NCBI RefSeq assembly: GCF_000731675.1
Contig: NZ_JMIT01000002.1
Span: 285,456 to 349,455, forward strand
DNA from: Pseudomonas capeferrum
GTDB taxonomy: Bacteria; Pseudomonadota; Gammaproteobacteria; Pseudomonadales; Pseudomonadaceae
Direction: 5' to 3'
Length of the DNA stretch: 64,000 nt
Under the pieces are notes generated by a model. The model had not been told where the DNA came from. It saw only the letters and a program-made list of their open reading frames with translations, and did not search any database. Position numbers and translations under genes: made by a program. Of the stretch, positions 18,937-27,859 are shown one piece after another (within the stretch, counting starts at the first letter, position 1; the number at the start of each line of letters is the position of its first letter).

Positions 18937-18968
18937 CTGATGCATAACTTCTTCATGAGGCATTAACG

Positions 18969-19736
18969 GTGACACCACTTCTGATCACCCTGCTCATCGT
19001 GGCGGGTATCGCGTTACTGATCGTGATCGGCTACCTCAACAATGTGGTCGAAAACAGCAAGCTCGAACGCGCGCGGCTGAAAGTCGAGCTGGCCGATCGC
19101 TTGCGTCGCTGTGGCGAAATCACCGAGACCTTTCCCGGCCAGTTCATGACCCCGGCGCTCAAACTGCTGCTGACCCGCCTGGAGCTGAACCTCAACCAGC
19201 GGCAGTTGGCGGTGGACAAGCACAACGCCGAGCTCAAGGCGCGGATTGCCGAACTCGAAGGCCTGATTGCCCTGGGCGAAAAGATCCCGGTGAACAACCC
19301 CCCCAACCCGATCCAGGCCGAGGCCAAGGCCAAGGACGTGCGTTTTCTGCTTGAAGCGCTGCACAACCAGGTAGCCCGCGCCGCCCAGGAAGGCTTCCTG
19401 CCCGCCAGCGAGGCCAAGCAATGGGTCAAGGAAGTCCGTCATATCCTGGTGCTGTTGCACATCGAGTTCTTCAACAACCTTGGCCAGCAGGCCCTGCAGA
19501 AGGGCCAGCCGGGCCAGGCGCGCCTGGCTTTCGAGCGTGGTGTGCAGTACCTGCGCAAGCAGCCGGAGCCGAAAGTGTATGAAGAGCAGTTGACCTACCT
19601 GGAGAAACTGCTGGCCCGCGCCAATGCGCAGGTGCTGGACCAGATGGAGCCGGCACAGAACGAGCAGAATGAATTGAATGAAGGTCTCAAGACCGATGAG
19701 GAAGAGACCTGGAAGAAAAAAGCAATGTACGACTGA
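18969..19736 (+). CDS. Inner-membrane-anchored coiled-coil protein of unknown function
   Basis: The GTG start at 18969 has TGAGG at eight-base spacing. Residues 3-24 form one transmembrane helix (LLITLLIVAGIALLIVIGY). A cytoplasmic region of about 230 residues follows, rich in helix and coiled-coil, with heptad-like Leu spacing around residues 60-100 and a TPR-like stretch (GQQALQKGQPGQARLAFERG) near 170-190. The acidic C-terminus ends KKKAMYD. The TPR-like part suggests a scaffold role. I recognise no named family, and it stands alone between the tRNA operon and the convergent msrC gene. Confidence 0.75.
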   Translation: MTPLLITLLIVAGIALLIVIGYLNNVVENSKLERARLKVELADRLRRCGEITETFPGQFMTPALKLLLTRLELNLNQRQLAVDKHNAELKARIAELEGLIALGEKIPVNNPPNPIQAEAKAKDVRFLLEALHNQVARAAQEGFLPASEAKQWVKEVRHILVLLHIEFFNNLGQQALQKGQPGQARLAFERGVQYLRKQPEPKVYEEQLTYLEKLLARANAQVLDQMEPAQNEQNELNEGLKTDEEETWKKKAMYD

Positions 19737-19785
19737 TTCGGTAATCCTGTACCGCTCCCACAGGGGCCGGTACAGGCAAACACAC

Positions 19786-20268
19786 TCAGCAGTCGGTCAA
19801 TTCCAGGAAGATCGCCACCAGGCGCTCCATACCTTGCTGATCATCCTCACTGAAACGCCCAAGCTTCGGGCTGTCCAGGTCCAGCACGCCAATCAACCGC
19901 CCCTCTTTCACCAACGGGATCACCAGCTCGCTGTTGGACGCACTGTCACAGGCAATGTGCCCCGGGAACGCGTGCACATCCTCGATCCGCTGGGTTTGCC
20001 GCGTAGCCGCCGCTGCACCGCACACACCCTTGCCGAACGGAATCCGCACACAGGCCACCTGCCCCTGGAACGGCCCGAGCACCAGCTCATCGTTACGGTT
20101 GAGGTAGAACCCCGCCCAGTTCAGGTCATCCACCTGGTTATACAAGAACGCCGAAAACTGCGCGGCGTTGGCGATGAAGTCACGCTCGTCGGCAAACAGC
20201 GCCTGCACTTGCGCAGCCAGCAGGCGGTAGCCGTCAAGGCCGGTACCACTGGCATTGAGGTCGATCAT
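19786..20268 (-). CDS. msrC: GAF-domain free methionine-(R)-sulfoxide reductase
   Basis: This enzyme reduces free Met-R-sulfoxide in the cytosol with thioredoxin-type reducing power. The 160-residue single GAF domain carries the family signature. The three redox cysteines are Cys73 (VACVRIPFGKG), Cys83 (GVCGAAAATRQ) and Cys107 (HIACD), which match E. coli MsrC Cys84, Cys94 and Cys118. NWAGFYL and LVIPLV also fit. Its start directly follows the stop of the AAA+ ATPase gene upstream, so the two form an operon. It adds to the other sulfoxide and peroxide defence genes in this window (msrB, gpx, ohr). Confidence 0.9.
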   Translation of the reverse strand: MIDLNASGTGLDGYRLLAAQVQALFADERDFIANAAQFSAFLYNQVDDLNWAGFYLNRNDELVLGPFQGQVACVRIPFGKGVCGAAAATRQTQRIEDVHAFPGHIACDSASNSELVIPLVKEGRLIGVLDLDSPKLGRFSEDDQQGMERLVAIFLELTDC

Positions 20269-21156
20269 TTATTTCTGCTCCAGCAATTGCAGCCCGACCC
20301 AGTAGCGGGCGAACTGATAGGCACAACGGCCATTACGGTTGCCGCGGCCGGTGGCCCAACGCACGGCGAGGATGTCCAGGGCTTCGTCACGCTGCCAACT
20401 CAGCCCGGCAGGGCGCGCCAACTGGCCGATCCAGTGTTCGACCACGTTGAGGAAGTGGTCTTGGGTGAAGGGGTAGAACGACAGCCACAGGCCAAAACGG
20501 TCAGACAAGGCGATCTTGTCTTCCACCGCCTCGCTGGGGTGGAGCTCGCCATCGACCCGCTTCCAGTTCTCGTTGTCGCTCTCTTTCTCGGGCACCAGGT
20601 GGCGGCGGTTGGAGGTGGCGTACAACAGGACATTGTCCGGAGCCTGCTCCAGCGAGCCGTCGAGCACGCTCTTGAGCACCCGGTAGTCGCCCTCGCCGGC
20701 TTCGAACGACAGGTCGTCGCAGAACAGGATGAAGCGTTGCGGCAGTTTCTGCAGTTGCTCGACTACCCGCGGCAGGTCGGCCAAATGGTCACGTTCGATT
20801 TCGATCAGGCGCAGGCCGGCACCTGCGTGCTCGGCCAGCAGGGCGCGCACCAGCGACGACTTGCCGGTGCCGCGCGAGCCCCACAGCAGCGCGTGGTTGG
20901 CCGGCAGGCCGTTGATGAACTGGTGGGTGTTACGGCCCAACTGGTCACGCTGCTGGTCGACGCCAATCAGGTCGGACAGGCGAATGTCCAGGCTGACTTC
21001 CAGCGGCATCAGGTAACCGCTGCGGCCATCGCGCTGCCAGCGGGCGGCCAGAGTGGTGTGCCAGTCGATGTCCGGGCGCAGTGCCGGCAACAGGGGTTCG
21101 AGGCGCGCCAATACCGATTCGGCGCGGTCCAGGAAAGCAATCAAGCGGGCGTCCAT
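20269..21156 (-). CDS. DUF815-type AAA+ ATPase
   Basis: The 295-residue protein has a P-loop at GSRGTGKSS (near residue 92), a Walker B-like FILFCDDLSFE, and a sensor-like LLYATSNRRHL. This is the layout of the DUF815 family of AAA+ ATPases that are widespread in Proteobacteria. The cellular substrate is not established. It is the first gene of an operon with the free-Met-sulfoxide reductase and is divergent from sagS. The short gap to sagS (21157-21261) must hold both promoters. Confidence 0.85.
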   Translation of the reverse strand: MDARLIAFLDRAESVLARLEPLLPALRPDIDWHTTLAARWQRDGRSGYLMPLEVSLDIRLSDLIGVDQQRDQLGRNTHQFINGLPANHALLWGSRGTGKSSLVRALLAEHAGAGLRLIEIERDHLADLPRVVEQLQKLPQRFILFCDDLSFEAGEGDYRVLKSVLDGSLEQAPDNVLLYATSNRRHLVPEKESDNENWKRVDGELHPSEAVEDKIALSDRFGLWLSFYPFTQDHFLNVVEHWIGQLARPAGLSWQRDEALDILAVRWATGRGNRNGRCAYQFARYWVGLQLLEQK

Positions 21157-21261
21157 GACGACTCCTACACATTCAGATTCGGGGCGGCAATAGCCGCCAG
21201 CAGCCGGGGTTGATCGGCTATGCTTGCGCAGCGCAAGGGACGAGAAACCGGCTCGGGACTC

Positions 21262-23577
21262 ATGGATATAAAGTTCACCAATCGCCTGTCATACAAGCAA
21301 GCCCGGTTGACAGTCCTGGTCGGCTTCATCCTGGGAACATTGCTCAGTCTCATCCAGATCGGCATCGATTATGCCAGCGAAGACGCGTCCATCAACCGCG
21401 AAGTGCGTGCACTGCTGCAAATCAGCCACAACCCGGCTTCACGCATCGCCTACAACATCGATGCGGAACTGGCCCTGGAGCTGACCCGCGGCCTGCTGCA
21501 ATCGCCGGCGGTGGTCCGCGCGCGGCTGATCGACAACAACGACACCGTGCTGGCCGACGTCGAGCGCCCGCGCCTGGAAGACCGCTACCGGCCGCTGAGC
21601 GACTTTCTGTTCGGCGAACAGCGCCAGCTGCAGGACCGCCTGTTCCTTGCCCACATGCCCGAAGAATACCTTGGCACCCTGTACCTGGATGTCGACACTT
21701 ATGCCTTCGGCAGCCGCTTCCTCGACCGCGCCGGCGTCACCCTGCTCACCGGTTTTGCCCGCAGCCTGGTGCTGACCGGCATTCTGCTGGCGCTGTTCTA
21801 CATGATGCTGACCAAGCCGCTGGTGAACGTGATCGGTGCGCTCAGCGCCAGCGACCCGCGCAAGCCACGGCAAACCCGGCTGGAATGCCCCCACGGCCAC
21901 GAGCACGATGAAATCGGCGTGCTGGTCAAGGTCGCCAACCAGCAGTTCGTTAGCATGGCCACCGAGATCGAGCAGCGGCGCACCGCCGAGAACCGCCTGA
22001 CCCAGTACCTCAACGAGCTGGAAGACATCGTTTCGGCGCGCACCGACCAGCTCAAGGCCAGCAACAGCAGCCTGAGCCAGTCCAATCAAGAGCTCGAAGA
22101 AGCCCGCCGTCGCGCCCTCGACATGGCCCAGGCGCGGGCGGCCTTCCTAGCCAACATGAGCCATGAGATCCGCACCCCGCTCAACGGCATGCTCGGCATG
22201 ATCGCCCTGGCCCTGGACAGCCCGCTGCCCAACGAGCAGCGCCAGCAGATGACCATCGCCCACGACTCGGGCAAGGTGCTGGTGGAGCTGCTCAACGATA
22301 TTCTCGACCTGTCCAAGTTCGATGCCGGCCAGCTGGAACTGGAGCATATCGCCTTCGACATGGGCTCGATGGTCGAGGACACCGCCAACCTGCTGTCACA
22401 GAACACCGCACAAAGCGTCGAACTGACCTGCCTGATCGCCCGCGACTTCCCCAGCAGCGTGCTCGGCGACCCGACACGGGTGCGCCAGGTGGTCAGCAAC
22501 TTGTTGTCCAACGCGCTCAAGTTCACCCGTTTCGGCCGCGTCGACATACGTTTGGCAAAGATCGTCGGCGGTGTGCGCCTGGAGGTTCGCGATACCGGCA
22601 TAGGTATCCCGGAAGAGGCCCAGGCGCGGATCTTTCAGCCGTTCACCCAGGCAGGCGCCGGCATTACCCGCCAGTACGGCGGCACCGGCCTGGGCCTGGC
22701 CCTGACGCGCAACCTGTGCAAGGCCATGCACGGCCATCTGCATATTCAGTCCGAGCCGGGCTTTGGCAGCCGGTTCAGCGCAGAGTTGCCGCTGACCGTC
22801 CACACCGAGGCTATCCCGCCCGCGCTGCTGCAGGGGCGTGTGGTGGCCTTGAGCAATGCCGGCAGCGGGCTGCATGAACTGTTGCAAGACCTGTTACCCG
22901 CCTGGGGCCTGGCGTACCAGCGCCATGACAGCAGCGCAGGCCTGGATGCCACGCAGATCGACCTGCTGATCACCGATGACCTGGAGCATCTGTTCGAGCT
23001 GCGCCCAGCGATGAAAACGCCCCTCCTGCTGGTGACCGCCTATGGTAATTTCCTCTCCAGCGAGCAGTCCGTCAGCCTGGCGCCTTTGCATCAACTGGCC
23101 CGGCCACTGGCCCGCAACGCCCTGTACCAGACCCTGCGGCGCACCCTTCAAGGCCATGAGCCCGAGCACCCGCTGGCCAACCCGAGCACGGCTGCGGAAC
23201 AAGGCCGCGCGCGGATTTTGCTGGTGGAGGACAACCCGGTGAACCAGCTGGTGGCCAAGGGCATGCTGGCCAAGCTCGGCTGCCAGGTGCAAGTGGCCAG
23301 CCAGGGTGCCGAGGCCTTGGAATGCCTGGAGCAGGACGAGTTCGACCTGGTGCTGATGGACTGCAACATGCCGGTGATGGATGGCTACGAAGCCAGCCGA
23401 CGCATTCGCCAGAGCGGGCGCTGGCCTGAGCTGCCGATCGTCGCGCTGACCGCCAACGCCATGCCCGAGGAGCGTGAGCGCTGCCGCGCCGCAGGCATGA
23501 ACGACTACCTGGCCAAGCCGTTTCGCCGCGAAGAGCTACTGGCACTGGTCGATCACTGGGTGCCCGTCAGCGGCTGA
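21262..23577 (+). CDS. sagS: SagS-like hybrid sensor histidine kinase
   Basis: An ATG at 21262 gives 771 residues; an in-frame ATG at 21220 would add 14. Transmembrane helices at about 13-35 and 158-183 flank a periplasmic sensor. A coiled-coil, a HisKA domain with phospho-acceptor His301 (SHEIRTPLNG), a HATPase (NLLSNALKF, DTGIGI, GGTGLGLAL), a degenerate receiver-like linker and a C-terminal receiver with Asp700 (LVLMDCNMPVMDG) follow. Domain order, length and the neighbours gpx-msrB-alaA-htpX-tpm match P. aeruginosa PA2824 (SagS). There it governs the switch from motile to attached growth through HptB. The function here is inferred from that orthology. Confidence 0.82.
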   Translation: MDIKFTNRLSYKQARLTVLVGFILGTLLSLIQIGIDYASEDASINREVRALLQISHNPASRIAYNIDAELALELTRGLLQSPAVVRARLIDNNDTVLADVERPRLEDRYRPLSDFLFGEQRQLQDRLFLAHMPEEYLGTLYLDVDTYAFGSRFLDRAGVTLLTGFARSLVLTGILLALFYMMLTKPLVNVIGALSASDPRKPRQTRLECPHGHEHDEIGVLVKVANQQFVSMATEIEQRRTAENRLTQYLNELEDIVSARTDQLKASNSSLSQSNQELEEARRRALDMAQARAAFLANMSHEIRTPLNGMLGMIALALDSPLPNEQRQQMTIAHDSGKVLVELLNDILDLSKFDAGQLELEHIAFDMGSMVEDTANLLSQNTAQSVELTCLIARDFPSSVLGDPTRVRQVVSNLLSNALKFTRFGRVDIRLAKIVGGVRLEVRDTGIGIPEEAQARIFQPFTQAGAGITRQYGGTGLGLALTRNLCKAMHGHLHIQSEPGFGSRFSAELPLTVHTEAIPPALLQGRVVALSNAGSGLHELLQDLLPAWGLAYQRHDSSAGLDATQIDLLITDDLEHLFELRPAMKTPLLLVTAYGNFLSSEQSVSLAPLHQLARPLARNALYQTLRRTLQGHEPEHPLANPSTAAEQGRARILLVEDNPVNQLVAKGMLAKLGCQVQVASQGAEALECLEQDEFDLVLMDCNMPVMDGYEASRRIRQSGRWPELPIVALTANAMPEERERCRAAGMNDYLAKPFRREELLALVDHWVPVSG

Positions 23578-24055
23578 GCAGGCGCTCGATATCCGCTTCC
23601 AGGGCCTGCGGCTTGGTGGTCGGCGCATAGCGCGTGACCTGGCCGCTGGCCGGGTCGAGCAGGAACTTGGTGAAGTTCCACTTGATCTTCTGGCTGCCCA
23701 GCAGGCCCGGGGCACGTTGCTTGAGCTCGACGAACAGCGGGTGCGCACCGGGCCCGTTGACCTCGACCTTGCGAAACAACGGGAAGCTCACGCCGAAATT
23801 GCGCTCGCAGAACTGCGCGATTTCCCTCGCTTCGCCCGGCTCCTGCTTGCCGAACTGGTTGCAGGGAAAGCCCAGTACCACCAGGCCACGCTCGCGATAG
23901 TGCTGCCACAGCTGCTCCAGGCCCTTGTATTGAGGGGTGAAGCCGCACTGGCTGGCGGTGTTGACCACCAGCAGGGCCTTGCCTGGGAAGTCACCGAGTT
24001 TCTTGTGCTCGCCGCCCAATGTCACGCAGGGGATATCCAGCATCGATCCAGCCAT
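23567..24055 (-). CDS. Glutathione peroxidase family thiol peroxidase
   Basis: The ATG at 24055 has GGAG at seven-base spacing and gives 162 residues; a longer upstream frame lies inside msrB and is not real. The catalytic residue is Cys37 (NTASQCGFTP), not selenocysteine. The Gln and Trp of the active site are in CNQFGKQEPG and WNFTKFL. Such Cys enzymes reduce hydroperoxides, usually with thioredoxin. It lies 13 bp behind msrB, so they form one redox-repair operon. Its last 11 bases overlap the end of sagS on the opposite strand. Confidence 0.92.
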   Translation of the reverse strand: MAGSMLDIPCVTLGGEHKKLGDFPGKALLVVNTASQCGFTPQYKGLEQLWQHYRERGLVVLGFPCNQFGKQEPGEAREIAQFCERNFGVSFPLFRKVEVNGPGAHPLFVELKQRAPGLLGSQKIKWNFTKFLLDPASGQVTRYAPTTKPQALEADIERLLSR

Positions 24056-24068
24056 GTTCGGGCTCCGG

Positions 24069-24464
24069 TCAGTCGCGCGGTTGCAGGTCGATGCACACCG
24101 AGTTGATGCAGTAACGCAGGCCGGTCGGCGGTGGGCCGTCGGGGAACACGTGGCCCAAGTGGGCATCACAGCGGGCGCAGGTGACTTCGGTGCGGATCAT
24201 GCCGTGGGTAGTGTCGCGGATTTCGATCATCGCGCGGTCTTCGATCGGCGCGTAGAAGCTCGGCCAGCCGCAGCCGGAATCGAACTTGGTCTGGGCATCG
24301 AACAGCGGCAGGTTGCAGCAGATGCAGTGGTAGATGCCGTCGCGGCGCTCGCTGTTGTACTTGCCACTGAACGGGCGCTCGGTACCTTTCAGGCGGCACA
24401 CCTGGTACTGCTCGGGGTCGAGCATCGACTGCCATTGTTCAAGTGTCTTGTCGATCTTTTGCAT
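24069..24464 (-). CDS. msrB: Peptide methionine (R)-S-oxide reductase MsrB
   Basis: MsrB repairs Met-R-sulfoxide in proteins. The 131-residue protein has both zinc-binding pairs, Cys47/Cys50 (HCICC) and Cys96/Cys99 (TCARC). It also has the resolving-type Cys65 (SGCGWPSF) and the catalytic Cys119 (RYCINS). GAGG precedes the ATG by about eight bases. It is the first gene of the msrB-gpx operon and is divergent from the aminotransferase gene. Confidence 0.95.
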   Translation of the reverse strand: MQKIDKTLEQWQSMLDPEQYQVCRLKGTERPFSGKYNSERRDGIYHCICCNLPLFDAQTKFDSGCGWPSFYAPIEDRAMIEIRDTTHGMIRTEVTCARCDAHLGHVFPDGPPPTGLRYCINSVCIDLQPRD

Positions 24465-24544
24465 GTAGGGACCTCGGCAGGCTTAATTTCACCCCGCGCC
24501 GTCTTTTCCGTAACGCGGGTGGCACGTATATTAGGTGGCTTCGT

Positions 24545-24567
24545 GTGCCAGGCGTTCAGTCTGGCAC
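24545..24567. promoter_or_regulatory. Inverted repeat upstream of the aminotransferase gene
   Basis: The arms GTGCCAG and CTGGCAC (7 bp, 9-base spacer) lie about 65 bp before the alaA-like start, in the msrB/alaA divergent region. A possible -10 (TATATT) lies just upstream at about 24530. It may be an operator or a leader hairpin. Confidence 0.3.
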
Positions 24568-24631
24568 CCGCGCCCTGCCCTTTCAAACCTTTCGACGGGG
24601 CGTTGCGCGTATTCTCAACCGGGACCCCATC

Positions 24632-25843
24632 ATGCAGTTCAGCAAATCGAACAAGCTCGCCAATGTCTGCTACGACATTCGCGGCCCAGTGCTCAAGCAC
24701 GCCAAACGCCTGGAGGAGGAAGGCCACCGCATCCTCAAGCTGAACATCGGCAACCCGGCGCCGTTTGGCTTCGAGGCGCCGGACGAAATCCTTCAGGATG
24801 TGATCCGCAACCTGCCCACCGCTCAGGGCTACAGCGACTCCAAGGGGTTGTTCAGCGCGCGCAAGGCGGTGATGCAGTACTGCCAGCAAAAAGAGATCGA
24901 AGGCGTCACCATCGAGGACATCTACCTGGGCAACGGTGTGTCCGAGCTGATCGTCATGTCGATGCAGGCACTGCTCAATAACGGCGACGAAGTGCTGATT
25001 CCGGCCCCGGACTACCCACTGTGGACCGCTGCGGTGAGCCTGGCTGGCGGCAAGCCGGTGCACTACCTGTGCGACGAGCAGGCCGACTGGTTCCCTGACC
25101 TTGAGGACATCAAGGCCAAGATCACGCCGAACACCAAGGCCCTGGTGATCATCAACCCGAACAACCCGACCGGCGCGGTTTACTCCAAAGAGCTGCTGCT
25201 GGGCATGCTGGAGCTGGCACGCCAGCACAACCTGGTGGTGTTCTCCGACGAGATCTACGACAAGATCCTCTACGACGAAGCCGTGCACATCAGCACCGCC
25301 TCGCTGGCGCCAGACCTGCTGTGCCTGACCTTCAACGGTCTGTCCAAGTCGTACCGGGTGGCGGGCTTCCGCTCAGGCTGGCTGATCATTTCCGGGCCCA
25401 AACACCACGCCCAGAGCTACATCGAAGGCATCGACATGCTGGCCAACATGCGCCTGTGCGCCAACGTGCCGGCCCAGCACGCCATCCAGACCGCCCTGGG
25501 CGGCTACCAGAGCATCAATGACCTGGTTCTGCCACAAGGCCGCCTGCTGGAGCAGCGCAACCGCACTTACGAGCTGCTCAATTCGATCCCCGGCGTGAGC
25601 TGCGTGAAGCCGATGGGCGCGCTGTATGCGTTCCCGAAGATCGACCCGAAAGTGTGCCCGATTCACAACGACGAGAAGTTCGTGCTCGACCTGCTGCTGT
25701 CAGAGAAGCTGCTGATCGTACAGGGCACGGCGTTCAACTGGCCGTGGCCGGACCACTTCCGTGTGGTGACCTTGCCGCGGGTAGATGACCTGGAGCAGGC
25801 AATCGGGCGGATCGGGAACTTCCTCAAGGGTTATTCGCAGTAA
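24632..25843 (+). CDS. alaA: AlaA-like PLP-dependent aminotransferase
   Basis: The ATG at 24632 gives 403 residues, close to E. coli AlaA (405); a longer upstream frame has no support. Fold-type I class I/II motifs are present: NPNNPTG (substrate and carboxylate binding), SDEIYDKILYD (PLP-ring Asp) and the Schiff-base Lys239 in GLSKSYRVAGFRSGW. AlaA converts pyruvate plus glutamate to alanine plus 2-oxoglutarate. The conserved position between msrB and htpX matches P. aeruginosa PA2828. The exact substrate preference is inferred. Confidence 0.85.
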   Translation: MQFSKSNKLANVCYDIRGPVLKHAKRLEEEGHRILKLNIGNPAPFGFEAPDEILQDVIRNLPTAQGYSDSKGLFSARKAVMQYCQQKEIEGVTIEDIYLGNGVSELIVMSMQALLNNGDEVLIPAPDYPLWTAAVSLAGGKPVHYLCDEQADWFPDLEDIKAKITPNTKALVIINPNNPTGAVYSKELLLGMLELARQHNLVVFSDEIYDKILYDEAVHISTASLAPDLLCLTFNGLSKSYRVAGFRSGWLIISGPKHHAQSYIEGIDMLANMRLCANVPAQHAIQTALGGYQSINDLVLPQGRLLEQRNRTYELLNSIPGVSCVKPMGALYAFPKIDPKVCPIHNDEKFVLDLLLSEKLLIVQGTAFNWPWPDHFRVVTLPRVDDLEQAIGRIGNFLKGYSQ

Positions 25844-25847
25844 ATTC

Positions 25848-25951
25848 CGGCGCGTTCCGGGGCAAGCACGCTCCCACAGATGCAACCCCGTACCTGAGGG
25901 TTGTGGAATTACTGTGGGAGCGGCGGTGCGGCGATCCGACTTGCCCCGCGA
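25848..25951. repeat. Degenerate REP pair
   Basis: Two inverted REP-like halves (GGGGCAAGCACGCTCCCACAG and CTGTGGGAGCGG...CTTGCCCCGCG) lie right after the aminotransferase stop. Apart from the promoter noted before htpX, 25952-26151 holds nothing that I can assign. Confidence 0.65.
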
Positions 25952-26076
25952 ATGGGCTGCAAAGCAGCCCCCGCAATCCCATGTGATGTCTCTTACATCC
26001 TGCAACGCTCTGCCTCACAGCCCCAGCCTTTTCCTCTGCCATACTCCGCCGTACACAGTTTGAAATAGTCGCCCGA

Positions 26077-26105
26077 TTGAATCGGCACGGCTTGCCCCTT
26101 ATATA
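26077..26105 (+). promoter_or_regulatory. Candidate heat-shock (sigma-32-like) or sigma-70 promoter of htpX
   Basis: TTGAA (26077-26081), 13 bases, then CCCCTTATA (26095-26103) fits the sigma-32 pattern. The same stretch also reads as sigma-70 TTGAAT-17-TATATA. It would give a leader of about 40 nt before the htpX start. Confidence 0.5.
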
Positions 26106-26151
26106 CCCCGCAGTAAGCAACACACTCATCCGTCAGGAGAACGTAACAACC

Positions 26152-27039
26152 ATGATGCGCATTCTGTTGTTTGTAGCCACCAACCTCGCGGTGGTGCTGG
26201 TTGCAAGCATTACCCTGAGCCTGTTCGGTTTCAACGGGTTCATGGCCGCCAACGGGGTCGACCTCAACCTCAGCAGCCTGCTGGTGTTCTGCGCCGTGTT
26301 CGGTTTTGCCGGCTCCCTCGTCTCGCTGTTCATCTCCAAGTGGATGGCGAAGATGAGCACCGGTACCCAGATCATCTCCCAGCCGCGCACCCGCCACGAG
26401 CAGTGGCTGTTGCAAACGGTCGAAGAGCTGTCGCGCGAGGCCGGCATCAAGATGCCCGAGGTGGGTATCTTCCCCGCGTACGAGGCCAATGCCTTTGCCA
26501 CCGGCTGGAACCGTAACGACGCCCTGGTGGCCGTATCCCAGGGCCTGCTCGAGCGCTTCTCGCCCGATGAGGTGCGTGCGGTGCTGGCCCACGAAATCGG
26601 CCACGTGGCCAACGGTGACATGGTCACCCTGGCACTGGTGCAGGGCGTGGTGAACACCTTCGTGATGTTCTTCGCCCGCATCATCGGCAACTTCGTCGAC
26701 AAGGTCATCTTCAAGAACGAAGAAGGCCAGGGCATCGCCTACTACGTGGCGACCATCGTTGCCGAACTGATCCTGGGCATCCTGGCCAGCATGATCGTCA
26801 TGTGGTTCTCGCGACGCCGCGAGTACCGCGCCGACGAAGCCGGTGCGCAACTGGCCGGCACGGCCGCGATGATCGGCGCCCTGCAGCGCCTGCGCGTGGA
26901 GCAAGGCCTGCCGGTGCACATGCCGGACACCATGAAGGCCTTTGGCATCAATGGCGGCCTCAAGCACGGCCTGGCAGGCCTGCTGATGAGCCACCCGCCA
27001 CTGGAAGACCGCATCGAGGCGCTGCGTCGCCGCGGTTGA
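26152..27039 (+). CDS. htpX: HtpX membrane zinc metalloprotease
   Basis: HtpX is an inner-membrane M48 protease that works with FtsH in membrane-protein quality control. The start at 26152 ([16 protein letters not shown]) mirrors the E. coli start and follows AGGAG. The 295 residues comprise two N-terminal helices (about 4-24 and 36-60), the zinc motif HEIGH (His147-His151), two further helices (PRIIG- and [18 protein letters not shown] regions) and the third-ligand region [12 protein letters not shown]. The genes for alanine aminotransferase upstream and tpm downstream keep the P. aeruginosa order. A possible heat-shock promoter precedes it. Confidence 0.96.
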   Translation: MMRILLFVATNLAVVLVASITLSLFGFNGFMAANGVDLNLSSLLVFCAVFGFAGSLVSLFISKWMAKMSTGTQIISQPRTRHEQWLLQTVEELSREAGIKMPEVGIFPAYEANAFATGWNRNDALVAVSQGLLERFSPDEVRAVLAHEIGHVANGDMVTLALVQGVVNTFVMFFARIIGNFVDKVIFKNEEGQGIAYYVATIVAELILGILASMIVMWFSRRREYRADEAGAQLAGTAAMIGALQRLRVEQGLPVHMPDTMKAFGINGGLKHGLAGLLMSHPPLEDRIEALRRRG

Positions 27040-27055
27040 GCCACCCGCTAAAAAC

Positions 27056-27083
27056 AAAGGGCGACTTCGGTCGCCCTTTTTTT
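27056..27083. terminator. Bidirectional terminator between htpX and tpm
   Basis: A perfect 10-bp stem AAAGGGCGAC / GTCGCCCTTT closes a TTCG tetraloop. It has T-runs downstream of htpX and, on the other strand, an interrupted T-run downstream of tpm. Confidence 0.92.
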
Positions 27084-27097
27084 ACGCGGCTACCCCA

Positions 27098-27748
27098 TCA
27101 GAGCTGTATGCGATACACCCGCTCAAGCAGGCTCGTCGCACCCGCCTGAACAAACTTTTCGCTCTGCTCGATAATTTCCACGGCTTCCAGCGCCTGCACC
27201 TCGCCACCCGCAAACCCCTGCCGAACCTCAGCGTCCGCCACTGAAAACGGCGGGCCGGGCAACAGCGCCTGGTCATAACCCAGCGTCACCAACAGCCCTT
27301 GGCTACCCGACGGCAACCCCTCAGCCAGTAACTGCATGTACCGCAAGCGCATCTCGGGCGGCAAGGCAATCAACGCCGCGCGGTCATAGAACCCCGCGCA
27401 ATCGGCCAGGTCCTGCGCCTGCAAGGCAAAGAAATCGCCGCACCACACTTCTACCCCGCCACTGCGCCAAACCTCGAATTCGCCCCTGTGCAACACCTCG
27501 GGCTCAAGCCTGTGCTCACGGAAAAAGCCCTCTACCGCCCGCCGCGACAGCTCCACGCCCAGCACGCGATGGCCCTGCCCTGCCAACCAGGCCAGGTCCA
27601 GGCTCTTACCGCACAACGGCACCAGCACTTGGCTGCCAGGCGCCAACGCCAGCGCTGGCCAGTGCGCCTGCAAGTAGGGATTGACCTGCGCTTGATGGAA
27701 GCCGATCTGGTTGTCGGCCCACCGCTTGTGCCAGAACGCTGGCTCCAT
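27098..27748 (-). CDS. tpm: Thiopurine S-methyltransferase
   Basis: The start at 27748 (MEPAFWHKRWADNQIGFHQ) gives 216 residues, the usual length for bacterial TPMT; the longer upstream frame is spurious. The SAM-binding parts include VLVPLCGKSLDLAWLAGQGH, VLGVELS and the catalytic-loop region YDRAALIALP. In Pseudomonas this enzyme methylates tellurium and selenium oxyanions as well as thiopurines. It is divergent from a dioxygenase gene, and both promoters must lie in 27749-27859. Confidence 0.92.
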   Translation of the reverse strand: MEPAFWHKRWADNQIGFHQAQVNPYLQAHWPALALAPGSQVLVPLCGKSLDLAWLAGQGHRVLGVELSRRAVEGFFREHRLEPEVLHRGEFEVWRSGGVEVWCGDFFALQAQDLADCAGFYDRAALIALPPEMRLRYMQLLAEGLPSGSQGLLVTLGYDQALLPGPPFSVADAEVRQGFAGGEVQALEAVEIIEQSEKFVQAGATSLLERVYRIQL

Positions 27749-27859
27749 GACTGCTCCTATACTGATCGAGCGCTTCGATAGAAAGCGCAGAAAACTTGGT
27801 TTGGATTTCGATCGGTAACTGATCGAAGATGACAGCATCTTAACCCTCAGGACCTCACC

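Noticed and set aside
19678..21213. 511-codon plus-strand open frame
   Set aside because: It runs antisense through the free-Met-sulfoxide reductase and DUF815 genes and has no domain features.
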